Of a stretch of 64,000 nt of DNA, positions 41,085 through 50,526 are shown piece after piece. Under the pieces are notes generated by a model. It was given only the letters and a program-made list of their open reading frames with translations. It was not told the origin of the DNA and did not search any database. The DNA is taken from assembly GCF_004791025.1 (NCBI RefSeq), contig NZ_SRUO01000001.1, forward strand, positions 496,001 to 560,000. Direction: 5' to 3'. Origin of the DNA: Mesorhizobium sp. M4B.F.Ca.ET.203.01.1.1. Its GTDB lineage: Bacteria; Pseudomonadota; Alphaproteobacteria; Rhizobiales; Rhizobiaceae. A program made the position numbers and the translations under genes. Positions within the stretch are counted from its first letter, which is position 1; every line of letters starts with the position of its first letter.

Positions 41085-41930
41085 ATGAAACTGCTGCGCT
41101 ATGGCGAGGTGGGGAGCGAACGTCCCGGCCTGCTCGATGCGGATGGGACCATCCGCGACCTCTCGGCCCACGTCGCCGACATTGGCGGCACGGCGCTTCA
41201 TCCGGCTTCGCTGGACATGCTGGCGAAGCTCGATGCGAAATCGCTGCCGGCGGTTTCCGGCAGCCCGCGCATCGGCGCCTGCGTCGCCGGGACCGGCAAG
41301 TTCATCTGCATCGGCCTGAACTATTCCGACCACGCCGCCGAAACCGGCGCCACGGTGCCGCCGGAGCCGATCATCTTCATGAAGGCGAGCTCGGCGATTG
41401 TCGGGCCTGACGACGACGTGCTGATCCCGCGCGGCTCGGTCAAGACCGACTGGGAGGTCGAACTCGGCGTCGTCATCGGCAAGACCGCGAAATATGTCTC
41501 GGAAGCCGACGCGCTGGATTATGTTGCCGGCTATTGCGTCTCGCACGACGTGTCCGAGCGCGCCTTCCAGGCCGAGCGCCAGGGCCAGTGGACCAAGGGC
41601 AAGAGCTGCGACACGTTCGGCCCGATCGGCCCGTGGCTGGTCACCAAGGACGAGGTGGCCGACCCGCAGAACATCAAGATGTGGCTGACCGTCAACGGCA
41701 AGACGATGCAGAACGGCTCGACCAAGACCATGGTTTACGGCGTCGCCTATCTGGTCTCCTATCTCAGCCAGTTCATGTCGTTGCATCCAGGCGACATTAT
41801 CTCCACCGGCACGCCGCCCGGAGTCGGCCTGGGCATGAAGCCGCCGGTGTTCCTCAAGGCCGGCGACGTGGTCGAGCTCGGCATCGAAGGGCTGGGCCAG
41901 CAGAAGCAGACGTTCAGGGCGGACGCGTAG
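41085..41930 (+). CDS. Fumarylacetoacetate hydrolase-family protein (2,4-diketo-3-deoxy sugar-acid hydrolase-like)
   Basis: 281 residues. FAH fold with metal-binding glutamates and aspartate in TDWEVELGVVIG and HDVSERAFQ, and GDIISTGTPPGVGLGMKPP near the C-terminus. FICIGLNYSDHAAETG is the conserved start of the catalytic domain. Related enzymes are labelled ureidoglycolate lyase or L-2,4-diketo-3-deoxy-rhamnonate or -fuconate hydrolase. With the SDR gene just upstream the sugar-acid route is favoured, but no sugar transporter or dehydratase accompanies them here. Confidence 0.9.
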   Translation: MKLLRYGEVGSERPGLLDADGTIRDLSAHVADIGGTALHPASLDMLAKLDAKSLPAVSGSPRIGACVAGTGKFICIGLNYSDHAAETGATVPPEPIIFMKASSAIVGPDDDVLIPRGSVKTDWEVELGVVIGKTAKYVSEADALDYVAGYCVSHDVSERAFQAERQGQWTKGKSCDTFGPIGPWLVTKDEVADPQNIKMWLTVNGKTMQNGSTKTMVYGVAYLVSYLSQFMSLHPGDIISTGTPPGVGLGMKPPVFLKAGDVVELGIEGLGQQKQTFRADA

Positions 41931-41952
41931 TGTGCTTGTTCGGATAAGTTTG

Positions 41953-42077
41953 CGCTGCCCCTCACCCCTACCCTCTCCCGTGAAGGACGGGGAGAGGGGG
42001 ACGCCAGCGCTGGAGCTTGTTCCTTCTCCCCGTTCCTCACGGGGAGAAGGTGCCGGTAGGCGGATGAGGGGCAGCGC
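41953..42077. repeat. Palindromic intergenic repeat, family A copy 1
   Basis: 125 bases with 13-base perfect terminal inverted repeats, GCGCTGCCCCTCA (41953-41965) and TGAGGGGCAGCGC (42065-42077). Internally there are nested hairpins around CTCTCCCGTGAAGGACGGGG and CTCCCCGTTCCTCACGGGGA. Copy 2 with the same architecture is at 46247-46374. It lies between the convergent FAH gene and the ABC ATPase gene. Confidence 0.9.
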
Positions 42078-42094
42078 CGACCTTCGTAGAGAAT

Positions 42095-43093
<999 letters not shown>

Positions 43094-43118
43094 GGCGTCG
43101 TCCCTGTTTTGACTGGTT

Positions 43119-44177
43119 CTAGAGTTTGACGGCGGCGCCGCTGCGCACGCTTTCGTCGGCGGCGAGGCAGACGGCGAGCGACTTGACCGCGTCGTCCATA
43201 TGCCGGGTGAGGTCGATGTCCTCGCGGATGGCCTTGAGCAGGAAGGCCTGCTCGAGATCGCAGAGTTCCTGATGGCCGGGCTCGCCCTCCATCGACAGCA
43301 ACTCGTCCTGTTTCGCAAACCTGCCGTCCGGCCCGGTCGCGGCGCTGTGCAAGCGGATGGTCGAGGTCTTGGTGTGAGTGTCGATGTCGTCGGACTTGAT
43401 GCCTTCCTTCATGACGATCGACACGCAGCCCTTGGGCGAGATGACGTCCTTCACGAAGAAGGCGGTCTCCGAGATCATCGGGCCCCAGCCGGCCTCATAC
43501 CAACCGACCGAGCCGTCCTCGAACAGCACCTGCAGGTGGCCGTAATTGTACATGGAAGGGGCGACCTCGTCGGTCAGCCTGACTCCCATGCCGCGCACTT
43601 CCACCGGATTGGCGTCGGTGATCTGCAGCATCACGTCGAGATAATGCACACCGCAGTCGACGATCGGCGACGTCGTCTGCATCAGCTGCTTGTGCGTGCC
43701 CCAGGTGTGGCCTGACGATTGCTGGTTGAGGTTCATGCGGAACACGTAAGGGCCGCCGAGCTTGCGCGCCTCGGCGATCAGCCTGACCCAGGACGGGTGG
43801 TGGCGCAGGATGTAGCCGATCACCAGCTTCCTGCCGTTGGCCTTGGCGGCGGCGACGACGCGCCTGGCGTCCGCCACGGTGGTTGCCAGCGGCTTCTCGA
43901 CGAAGACATGGCAGCCGGCCTCGAACGCCCGCACGGCGTAGTCGGCATGGCTGTCGGAATAGGTGGCGATCGCGGCGACGTCGGGCTTTTCCTCGCGCAA
44001 CGCATCCTCGAAGGATCGCCTTATGCCGTAGCCGGCGAGCCCGTCCTGCAGCGGCACGTCGGAGCGATTGACGAGTGCTGCGATCTCGAAGCCCGGATTG
44101 GTGTGATAGGCCAGCGCATGGCTGCGGCCCATATTGCCGAGCCCGGCGACGACGACGCGAAGGGGTTTGTCGCTCAC
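43119..44177 (-). CDS. Gfo/Idh/MocA-family oxidoreductase
   Basis: 352 residues from a GTG at 44177 preceded by GGAG. NAD(P)-binding Rossmann domain [20 protein letters not shown], then [11 protein letters not shown] with the catalytic-type Lys of E-K-P, and a dimerising alpha/beta domain whose active-site His lies in [11 protein letters not shown]. Such enzymes oxidise or epimerise sugars and inositols. Located within the amino-sugar operon between permease and ATPase genes, so it probably acts on an imported sugar. A palindromic repeat separates it from the permease gene. Confidence 0.92.
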   Translation of the reverse strand: MSDKPLRVVVAGLGNMGRSHALAYHTNPGFEIAALVNRSDVPLQDGLAGYGIRRSFEDALREEKPDVAAIATYSDSHADYAVRAFEAGCHVFVEKPLATTVADARRVVAAAKANGRKLVIGYILRHHPSWVRLIAEARKLGGPYVFRMNLNQQSSGHTWGTHKQLMQTTSPIVDCGVHYLDVMLQITDANPVEVRGMGVRLTDEVAPSMYNYGHLQVLFEDGSVGWYEAGWGPMISETAFFVKDVISPKGCVSIVMKEGIKSDDIDTHTKTSTIRLHSAATGPDGRFAKQDELLSMEGEPGHQELCDLEQAFLLKAIREDIDLTRHMDDAVKSLAVCLAADESVRSGAAVKL

Positions 44178-44207
44178 CTGGTTGCTCCACTTTTTCTTGA
44201 GAGGGTG

Positions 44208-44385
44208 TCACCCCACCCGGCGCTTCGCGCCGACCTCCCCATCAAGGGGAGGTAGAGCGTTGGCGTGAACATCCTCATTGCCGAAGAAGTTGCTCTGAAT
44301 AGAAACGAGGGGCGGTCGATGAAAAAGCGACGACCTTCTACCTCCCCTCGATGGGGAGGTCGGCGCGCAGCGCCGGGTGGGGTGA
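44208..44385. repeat. Palindromic intergenic repeat, family B
   Basis: Two 49-base arms, 44208-44256 and 44337-44385, are reverse complements with two mismatches. They contain CCGACCTCCCCATC and CACCCGGCGC. The 80-base centre is unique. It lies inside the amino-sugar operon between the permease and Gfo/Idh genes, so it is likely transcribed and could fold into a long hairpin affecting downstream mRNA levels. Confidence 0.92.
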
Positions 44386-44418
44386 GGCACGGCCCCACGG
44401 AGAATTGGCGGTCCGCAT

Positions 44419-45258
44419 TCACTTGACGGCTCCCGACGTGATGCCGCGGATCAGCTGCCGCGAGAAGATGACGTAGAGGATCAGCACCGGCAGGATCGCC
44501 AGCGACAGCGCCGCCAGGATCGCGTTCCAGTTGGTGACGAACTGGCCGAGGAAGAGCTGCGCGCCGAGCGTCACCGTCTTGGTCTCTTCAGATGGCGCCA
44601 GGATCAGCGGGAACCACAGATCGTTCCAGATCGGGATCATGGTGAAGACGGCGACGGTCGCCATCGACGGGCGCACCAGCGGCAGCACCAGCCGGAAGAA
44701 GATCGTGTATTCCGACAGGCCGTCGATGCGCCCCGCGTTCTTCAGGTCGTCCGACACCTGCTTCATGAATTCCGACAGGATGAAGATGGCGAGCGGCAGG
44801 CCTTGCGCGGTGTAGACCAGGATCAGCGCCGTCAGCGTGTTGACCAGCCCGCTCGCCACCATCAGCTGCAGGATGGCGACGGTACCGAGGCGGATGGGGA
44901 TCATGATGCCGAGCGCCAGGTAAAGCCCCATCATCGTGTTGCCGCGGAAGCGGTATTCCGACAGCGCGAAGCCGGCCATGGCGCCGAACAAAAGCACGAA
45001 GAACAGCGAGGCGACGGTGACGACGAGGCTGTTCTGGAAATAGTGGATGAAGTCGCCCTGGCCGATCACCGTGGTGTAGCCGATCAGGTCGAAGGTCTTC
45101 GGCGTCGGCGGCGTCAGCGGCGCGCCGAAGATGCCCGCGCGGGATTTGAACGAATTCATGATCACCAGGATCACGGGAAACAGCGCGATGGCCGTATAGG
45201 TCAACAGGACCGCGTGGGCACCGATGGTGCGGGGAAGCGAATGGGTTGCAGTGCTCAT
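44419..45258 (-). CDS. Sugar ABC transporter permease (MalG/UgpE type)
   Basis: 279 residues from the ATG at 45258. Six hydrophobic spans are visible, starting with AHAVLLTYTAIALFPVILVI, and the EAA loop is LKNAGRIDGLSEYTIFFRLV then LPLVRPSMATV. The C-terminus, FSRQLIRGITSGAVK, is typical of MalG-type carbohydrate permeases. Inner membrane. Eleven bases after the other permease gene. The longer upstream frame is a shadow of that gene. Confidence 0.94.
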   Translation of the reverse strand: MSTATHSLPRTIGAHAVLLTYTAIALFPVILVIMNSFKSRAGIFGAPLTPPTPKTFDLIGYTTVIGQGDFIHYFQNSLVVTVASLFFVLLFGAMAGFALSEYRFRGNTMMGLYLALGIMIPIRLGTVAILQLMVASGLVNTLTALILVYTAQGLPLAIFILSEFMKQVSDDLKNAGRIDGLSEYTIFFRLVLPLVRPSMATVAVFTMIPIWNDLWFPLILAPSEETKTVTLGAQLFLGQFVTNWNAILAALSLAILPVLILYVIFSRQLIRGITSGAVK

Positions 45259-45269
45259 GGCTCGCCTCC

Positions 45270-46199
45270 TCAGAACTGGTAGCGACGCAGGCGCGTCTGG
45301 ATGAGGAACAGATAGACGCAGACGCCGCCAAGGATGATCAGGAACATCATCGTGGCGATGGCAGCGCCCATGTTGGGATCGCCGATCTGCAGTTGGAAGC
45401 CGAAGAAGGCGCGGTAGAGGAAGGTGCCGAGGATGTCGGTCGAATAGTTCGGCCCGGCGAGCGCCCCTTGCGCGGTGTAGATCAGGTCGAAGGCGTTGAA
45501 ATTGCCGACGAAGGTCAGGATCGAGATGATGCCGATAGACGGCAGGATCAGCGGCAGCTTGATCTTCCAGAACTGCGCCATGCCGGTGATGCCATCGCAT
45601 TCGGCCGCCTCGATCACCTCGTCGGGGATCGACAGCAGCGCGGCGTAGATCAGCATCATCGGGATGCCGACGAACTGCCACACCGAGATCAGGCTGAGCG
45701 CGGTCAGCGCATACTCTTCCTTGCCAAGCCACGGCGTGAACAGGCTTTTCAGGCCGACAAGGTCGAGCAGGTGCGGCGCCACGCCCCACAGCGGCGACAG
45801 GATCAGCTTCCAGGCGAAGCCGACGATGACGAAGGACAGGATGGTCGGCACGAAGATCGCCGTGCGGTAGAAGGCGGCGAACCTCAGCCGCGGGCTGGAG
45901 AGAAGTGCCGCCAGCAGCACGCCGATCGGGTTCTGCACCAGCATGTGGATGATGAAGAACCAGACATTGTTCCTCAGCGCATTCCAGAAGCCCGCGGACC
46001 AGTTAGGGTCGCCGAACAGCGTGCGGAAATTGGCGAGTCCGACGAAGACCTGGGACTGCTCGATGTTGCGGAACAGCGAGAGCTGCAGCGTGCCGGCAAG
46101 CGGCAGGATCATGATTGCCGTGTAGACGAGCACGGCCGGCGCCAGGAAGACGGCGATGTGCCAGCGGATCGGTCTTTTCGGTCGTGTTTCTGCGGCCAT
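45270..46199 (-). CDS. Sugar ABC transporter permease (MalF/UgpA type)
   Basis: 309 residues. Membrane spans begin with HIAVFLAPAVLVYTAIMILP, and the EAA loop reads VIEAAECDGITGMAQFWKIK then LPLILPSIGIISI. Shape and length match UgpA/MalF permeases of the carbohydrate uptake 1 family. It follows the binding-protein gene, from which a family A repeat separates it (46247-46374). It forms the channel with the downstream permease. Confidence 0.94.
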   Translation of the reverse strand: MAAETRPKRPIRWHIAVFLAPAVLVYTAIMILPLAGTLQLSLFRNIEQSQVFVGLANFRTLFGDPNWSAGFWNALRNNVWFFIIHMLVQNPIGVLLAALLSSPRLRFAAFYRTAIFVPTILSFVIVGFAWKLILSPLWGVAPHLLDLVGLKSLFTPWLGKEEYALTALSLISVWQFVGIPMMLIYAALLSIPDEVIEAAECDGITGMAQFWKIKLPLILPSIGIISILTFVGNFNAFDLIYTAQGALAGPNYSTDILGTFLYRAFFGFQLQIGDPNMGAAIATMMFLIILGGVCVYLFLIQTRLRRYQF

Positions 46200-46246
46200 G
46201 AGTTCGGTCCCCGCCGTTCAACGTCTTGGCGAAATGGTTGACGGCA

Positions 46247-46374
46247 GCGCTGCCCCTCACCCTTACCCTCTCCCCGTGAAGGACGGGGAGAGGGGGGCGC
46301 CGGCGGTGCGGCAAGTCCCTTCTCCCCGTCACTATACGGGGAGAAGGTGCCGGCAGGCGGATGAGGGGCGGCGC
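46247..46374. repeat. Palindromic intergenic repeat, family A copy 2
   Basis: 128 bases with the same order of elements as 41953-42077: GCGCTGCCCCTCAC at the left, nested hairpins around CTCTCCCCGTGAAGGACGGG and TCTCCCCGTCACTATACGGG, and ATGAGGGGCGGCGC at the right. One terminal mismatch. It lies between the binding-protein gene and the permease gene of one operon. Confidence 0.9.
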
Positions 46375-46448
46375 CGTCGTTTGCGGTCGATGCTATTGAA
46401 AACCGCAGGGCCATCCACTCGGAACGACCCTGCTTGCTGCCTGAGGCT

Positions 46449-47708
46449 TTACTTCGCCGGCTTGTACCAGCTGTCGAGACCGTCCTGCAGCTTCTTGGCG
46501 GCCGCTTCCGGCGTGTCGGTGCCGTTGATGACATTGGCCGATTCAACCCAGGTCTCGTTCTCGAGGTTCGGCGTGCCGCGCCCCAAAATCTGGTAGGTCG
46601 AGCGGATCGTGGACTTGCACTTGCCGCGCCAGGAGACGAATTCCTGCGCCAGCGGGTCTTCCATCTTCACCGGCGTGTTGTTCAGGCTGAAGAAGCCCGG
46701 CAGCGCGTTGGCGTAAATGGTGGCGAAGTCCGGCGAGGCGACCCAGGACAGGAACTTCTTGGCCGCATCGGCGTTCTTCGACGCTGCATTCAGACCCATG
46801 CCGATGTCGGTGTGGTCGGAGATGTAGCAGGTGTCGCCGGCCTTCTGCACCGGCGGCGGGAAGGCGCCCATCTTGAACTGCGCCTGGGTGTTGAACAGCG
46901 CGATTTCCCACGAGCCGGCCGGGTAGATGGCGGCGCGGCCGAGCGTGAACAGGTTCTGGCTGTCCGGATAGGTCTGGGCCTCGAAGCCATCGCCGAGATA
47001 GGGCTTCCACTTGGCCAGTTCCTTGTAGGGCTCGACCCAGTCGGCGTCGGTCAGCTTCTGCTCGCCCTTGATCAGTGCCTGGCGGCCTTCCTCGCCCTTC
47101 CAGTAGTTCGGGCCGATGTTCTGGTAGCCCATGGTCGCGGCTTCCCAGAGGTCCTTGGTGCCCATCGCCATCGGGATGTAGGTGCCGTCGGCCTTGATCT
47201 TGTCGAGCGCGGCGTAGAACTCCTCATTGGTGGTCGGCACCTTGATGCCGAGCTTGTCGAAGGCGTCCTTGTTGTAGATGAAGCCGTGGATGACCGAAGC
47301 CATCGGCACGCAGAACGTCGCCTTGCCGTCGTCGGTCTGCCAGGCAGACTTGGCCACGGGAGAGAAATTCTCCATGCCCGGCAGCGCCGACAGATCGGCG
47401 AGATTGCCCTTCTGGTAGAGCACCAGCGACTTGTCGAACGGGCGGCAGGTGATCAGGTCGCCCGCCGAGCCGGCGGTGAGCTTGGCGCCGAGCGCGGCGT
47501 CATATTCGGTCGGCGCCGACGGCGCGAACACCACCTTGATGCCGGGGTTCTTGGCTTCGAAGGCCGGGATCAGCTTGTCCTTCCAGATGGTCAGGTCGTC
47601 GCCGCGCCAGCTTTCGATGTTGAGGGTTACGTCTTCGGCATAGGCCACCCCGGCGGAGCCGAGGATGCTGGTGCCGAGCAGAAGGGCCGTCAGTAGTTTG
47701 GTCGTCAT
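46449..47708 (-). CDS. Sugar ABC transporter substrate-binding protein
   Basis: 419 residues. Signal peptide MTTKLLTALLLGTSILGSAG ending VAYA-ED. Family 1 solute-binding protein: WKDKLIPAFEAKNPGIKVVF, SAGDLITCRPFDKSLVLYQK, and FAAIY-type C-lobe features. It starts 52 bases after the murQ stop. The gene set around it (murQ, kinase, deaminase, nagA) indicates an N-acetylated amino sugar, such as GlcNAc, MurNAc or a related sugar, as ligand. That is inference from context; nothing in the protein itself fixes the ligand. Confidence 0.93.
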   Translation of the reverse strand: MTTKLLTALLLGTSILGSAGVAYAEDVTLNIESWRGDDLTIWKDKLIPAFEAKNPGIKVVFAPSAPTEYDAALGAKLTAGSAGDLITCRPFDKSLVLYQKGNLADLSALPGMENFSPVAKSAWQTDDGKATFCVPMASVIHGFIYNKDAFDKLGIKVPTTNEEFYAALDKIKADGTYIPMAMGTKDLWEAATMGYQNIGPNYWKGEEGRQALIKGEQKLTDADWVEPYKELAKWKPYLGDGFEAQTYPDSQNLFTLGRAAIYPAGSWEIALFNTQAQFKMGAFPPPVQKAGDTCYISDHTDIGMGLNAASKNADAAKKFLSWVASPDFATIYANALPGFFSLNNTPVKMEDPLAQEFVSWRGKCKSTIRSTYQILGRGTPNLENETWVESANVINGTDTPEAAAKKLQDGLDSWYKPAK

Positions 47709-47760
47709 TTTCAGTCTCCCTGTTGACCTTTTTCAGGTTCGGTTTGATGAGAACGGGGGG

Positions 47761-48669
47761 CTAGCGCCCCTTGCTCCCCTCGATCGCGGAAAGGGCCGGC
47801 CGGAGCTTCCGCCCGGTCCCTTCCAGTATCTTCTCGGCCGTGTCGGCGTTGGCGGCGCCGGCGGCGAGCAGAATGGCGGTCTTGACCACGCCGCCGCTCT
47901 GTTCGAGCAGGCGCGCAGCATCGTCCCGGCCGCGCCCGCTGATGGCGGCGACGATGCGGATGGCGCGGTCGCGCAGCTTGATGTTGTCGGCGGTGAGGTT
48001 GACCATGTAGCCGTCATGGACATGGCCGAGATGGATGGCGGCCAGCGTCGACAGCATGTTGAGGGCGATCTTCTGGGCGGTGCCGGCGCCCATGCGCGTC
48101 GAGCCGGCAATCAGTTCGGGCGGCGTCTCGAGCACGATCGCGACATCGGCCGACCGGAACAGCGGCACGTCCCGGTTGTTGGCGATGGCGATGGTTGCGG
48201 CTCCCCGGCTCCGTGCGTGCTCAAGTGCGGCGACCGCATAAGGCGTCGAGCCGCTGGCCGAAATCGCGATCAGGCAGTCGCGCTCGCCGATGCCGGCGGC
48301 GGCGACGGCGGCCGAGGCTTCATCGGTGTCGTCCTCCGGCCCGCCGGCAAGGGTGCGGAAGGCCTCGTCGCCGCCAGCGATCAGGATGGCGATGCGGTCG
48401 CGCCCGATGCCGAAGGTGCCGGGCAGTTCCAGCGCGTCGGCCAAGGCCATCAGACCCGAACTGCCGGCCGCCGCATAGGCGAGCCTGCCGCCATCCTTCA
48501 GCCGCTCGGCGACGATTTCGGCTGCAGCGGCTATGGCGGGGATGGCGCCGCGCACGGCCTTGGCGGCCTCGATCTGCGCATCGGCAAGAAAGGAAAGGAT
48601 GGCGTCCGGAGCCTGGATATCCAGCCCCTCGGCATTCTGGTGATGCGCTTCGGTGCGCTTCTCGGCCAT
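47761..48669 (-). CDS. murQ: N-acetylmuramic acid 6-phosphate etherase
   Basis: 302 residues from the ATG at 48669, with GGAGG upstream; an in-frame GTG at 48720 lies before the operator and is rejected. Removes D-lactate from MurNAc-6-phosphate to give GlcNAc-6-phosphate. SIS domain with AAAGSSGLMALADALELPGT and IAISASGSTPYAVAALEHA; GPEDDTDEAS carries the acidic residues of the active site; MGAGTAQKIALNMLST is a MurQ/GckR landmark. First gene of the minus-strand amino-sugar operon. Its promoter carries the direct-repeat operator. Confidence 0.95.
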   Translation of the reverse strand: MAEKRTEAHHQNAEGLDIQAPDAILSFLADAQIEAAKAVRGAIPAIAAAAEIVAERLKDGGRLAYAAAGSSGLMALADALELPGTFGIGRDRIAILIAGGDEAFRTLAGGPEDDTDEASAAVAAAGIGERDCLIAISASGSTPYAVAALEHARSRGAATIAIANNRDVPLFRSADVAIVLETPPELIAGSTRMGAGTAQKIALNMLSTLAAIHLGHVHDGYMVNLTADNIKLRDRAIRIVAAISGRGRDDAARLLEQSGGVVKTAILLAAGAANADTAEKILEGTGRKLRPALSAIEGSKGR

Positions 48670-48693
48670 CCGTTGTCCTCCAACTGACGAAAC

Positions 48694-48711
48694 AATACCA
48701 AAAAAATACCA
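48694..48711 (-). promoter_or_regulatory. Direct-repeat operator of the murQ operon
   Basis: Read on the minus strand: TGGTATT, TTTT, TGGTATT. The two 7-base words are 11 bases apart, one helical turn. It ends 24 bases before the murQ ATG. The same arrangement, differing only in the spacer, lies before the divergent kinase gene. The HutC-type GntR regulator encoded at 49747-50526 is the natural binder. Confidence 0.75.
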
Positions 48712-48828
48712 CTTGTCCACACGGATTAACGAATTCGCCGCGCGAAATTCGCCTTGACGGCAAAATATCGTGGTTTTTCAATAAAATACGCCTTAATCTT
48801 TTTGAAAGCGAAATTAACTCTTGGCTAT

Positions 48829-48846
48829 TGGTATTTTATTGGTATT
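48829..48846 (+). promoter_or_regulatory. Direct-repeat operator of the kinase-gntR-SIS-nagA operon
   Basis: TGGTATT, TTAT, TGGTATT, words 11 bases apart. It ends 22 bases before the GTG start of the kinase gene, close to the ribosome site GGAGGAG (48855-48861 region). Both divergent operators sit at the same distance from their start codons, which points to repression of both operons by one protein. Confidence 0.75.
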
Positions 48847-48868
48847 ATCCGTCCGGAGGAGAAATCGC

Positions 48869-49750
48869 GTGAATTTCGTACTTGGCATCGATGGCGGCGG
48901 CACCAGCTGCAGGGCGGCCCTTGCGACCGCTGACGGCGTCGTGCTCGGCCGCGCCAAAAGCGGCGCCGCCAACATCCGCACCGACCTCACCGGCGCCAGG
49001 ACCAACATTGTCGAGGCGGCACGGCAGGCCTTCGTCGCCGCCGGCAAGAATCCGGAACTCATCCCGCAAACGCCCGCCATTCTCGGCCTCGCCGGTGCCA
49101 ATGTCGGCACTTACAGGCAGCAGCTCGAGGCGATCCTGCCGTTCAGCGCCAGCCGCGTCGAGACCGACGCCGAGATCGCGCTGGAGGGTGCGGTCGGGCC
49201 CAGCGACGGCGCCATGGCCATCCTCGGCACCGGCACCGCCTATATGGCGCGCAAGGCGGGCAAGTCACGCGCCATTGGCGGCTGGGGTTTTCAGGTCGGC
49301 GACCAGGGCAGCGGCGCGCGCATCGGCCGCGACCTGCTGGAGCAGACACTGCTCGCCTATGACGGCATCCGTCCGGGCTCGCCGCTGACCGAGGCGATGC
49401 TCGCCGTCTTCCGCAACAACCCCGAGGACGTCGTCGAGTTCACCACCAATGCCAAGCCCGGCGATTTCGGCGGTTTCGCGCCAAAGGTCTTCGACCATGC
49501 CGCCAAGGGCGATCTTGTCGCCAACTGGATCCTCGACAAGGCGGTTGCCGATGTCGACGCCTCGCTCGGGGCGCTCGATCTTGCCGGCAATGCGCCGCTC
49601 TGCCTGCTAGGCGGCCTGGCGCCGCTCTACGCGCCGCGGCTTTCGGCGCGCTACCAGGCGCTGCTGAAGCCGGCGCTCGACGATGCGCTGGGCGGCGCCG
49701 TGCAGATGGCGGTACGCATCTTTGCGCGCGGTTCGGAGGGTGCCCAATGA
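48869..49750 (+). CDS. BadF/BadG/BcrA-type amino-sugar kinase (N-acetylglucosamine/MurNAc kinase)
   Basis: 293 residues from a GTG at 48869 with AGGAG at good spacing. ASKHA fold kinase: phosphate-1 loop FVLGIDGGGTSCRAALA, ILGLAGANVG, ETDAEIALEGA, then AMAILGTGTAYMARK and GGWGFQVGDQGSGARIGR, which is the family signature of GlcNAc kinases of this type. MurK of Clostridium, a MurNAc/GlcNAc kinase, belongs to the same family. It would phosphorylate the imported amino sugar at C6, as the ABC route delivers it unphosphorylated. Overlaps the next gene by 4 bases. Confidence 0.92.
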   Translation: MNFVLGIDGGGTSCRAALATADGVVLGRAKSGAANIRTDLTGARTNIVEAARQAFVAAGKNPELIPQTPAILGLAGANVGTYRQQLEAILPFSASRVETDAEIALEGAVGPSDGAMAILGTGTAYMARKAGKSRAIGGWGFQVGDQGSGARIGRDLLEQTLLAYDGIRPGSPLTEAMLAVFRNNPEDVVEFTTNAKPGDFGGFAPKVFDHAAKGDLVANWILDKAVADVDASLGALDLAGNAPLCLLGGLAPLYAPRLSARYQALLKPALDDALGGAVQMAVRIFARGSEGAQ

Positions 49751-50526
49751 GCGCCGCCGACCAGATCTTCGCCATGCTGAAGGAATCGTCGCAGAGCGGC
49801 GCGCCGCTCTATCTGCAGCTCAGGAAGAGCATCGAGGAAGCGGTCAATCGCGGCCTGATCGGGCCGGGCGACGCGCTGCCGTCGGAGCGCGACATCGCCA
49901 GCAAGGCCGACATCTCGCGCGTCACCGTGCGCAAGGCGGTGCAGGATCTGGTCAAGGGCGGCATCCTCGTCCAGCGTCACGGTTCCGGCACCTTCGTCGC
50001 GCCGCGCATGGAGCGCGTCGAGCAGTCGCTGTCCAGGCTCACCTCGTTCACCGAAGACATGGCGCGGCGCGGCATGGTGGTGCGCTCGGCCTGGCTCGAT
50101 CGCGGCCTCTACGCGCCTTCGCCCGACGAGACGATGGTGCTCGGCCTGTCGTCGAACGAGCTGGTGGCGCGGGTGGCGCGCCTGCGCATCGCCAACGACA
50201 CGCCGCTGGCGATCGAGCGCGCGTCGCTCTCGGCCAGCGTGCTGCCCGATCCCGAGGCGATCGGCTCCTCGCTCTATGCCGCGCTGGAACTGACCGGCAA
50301 CCGGCCGGTGCGGGCGGTGCAGCGCATCTCGGCCGCCAATCTCGGTGATGGCGATGCGCGCCTGCTGGAAGTGCCGCCGGGGGTTGCCGGCCTGCATATC
50401 GAACGTATTTCCTATCTTGCGAGCGGCAAGGTGATCGAATTCACCCGCTCGATCTACAGGGGCGACGCCTATGATTTCGTCGCCGAACTCCGGCTGACCG
50501 GGCCGGGAGAGGAGAGCCGGCCATGA
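49747..50526 (+). CDS. GntR-family regulator, HutC/UTRA type (NagQ/NagR-like)
   Basis: 259 residues. Winged helix-turn-helix at about 15-80 (PLYLQLRKSIEEAVNRGLIG, LPSERDIASKADISRVTVRK, then RHGSGTFVAPR), followed by a UTRA ligand domain (RLRIANDTPLAIERASL, EFTRSIYRGDAYDF). HutC-type regulators in amino-sugar operons respond to GlcNAc-6-phosphate or GlcN-6-phosphate. It is located between the kinase and deaminase genes, overlapping each by 4 bases. It should bind the two 18-base direct repeats in the divergent promoter. Confidence 0.93.
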   Translation: MSAADQIFAMLKESSQSGAPLYLQLRKSIEEAVNRGLIGPGDALPSERDIASKADISRVTVRKAVQDLVKGGILVQRHGSGTFVAPRMERVEQSLSRLTSFTEDMARRGMVVRSAWLDRGLYAPSPDETMVLGLSSNELVARVARLRIANDTPLAIERASLSASVLPDPEAIGSSLYAALELTGNRPVRAVQRISAANLGDGDARLLEVPPGVAGLHIERISYLASGKVIEFTRSIYRGDAYDFVAELRLTGPGEESRP

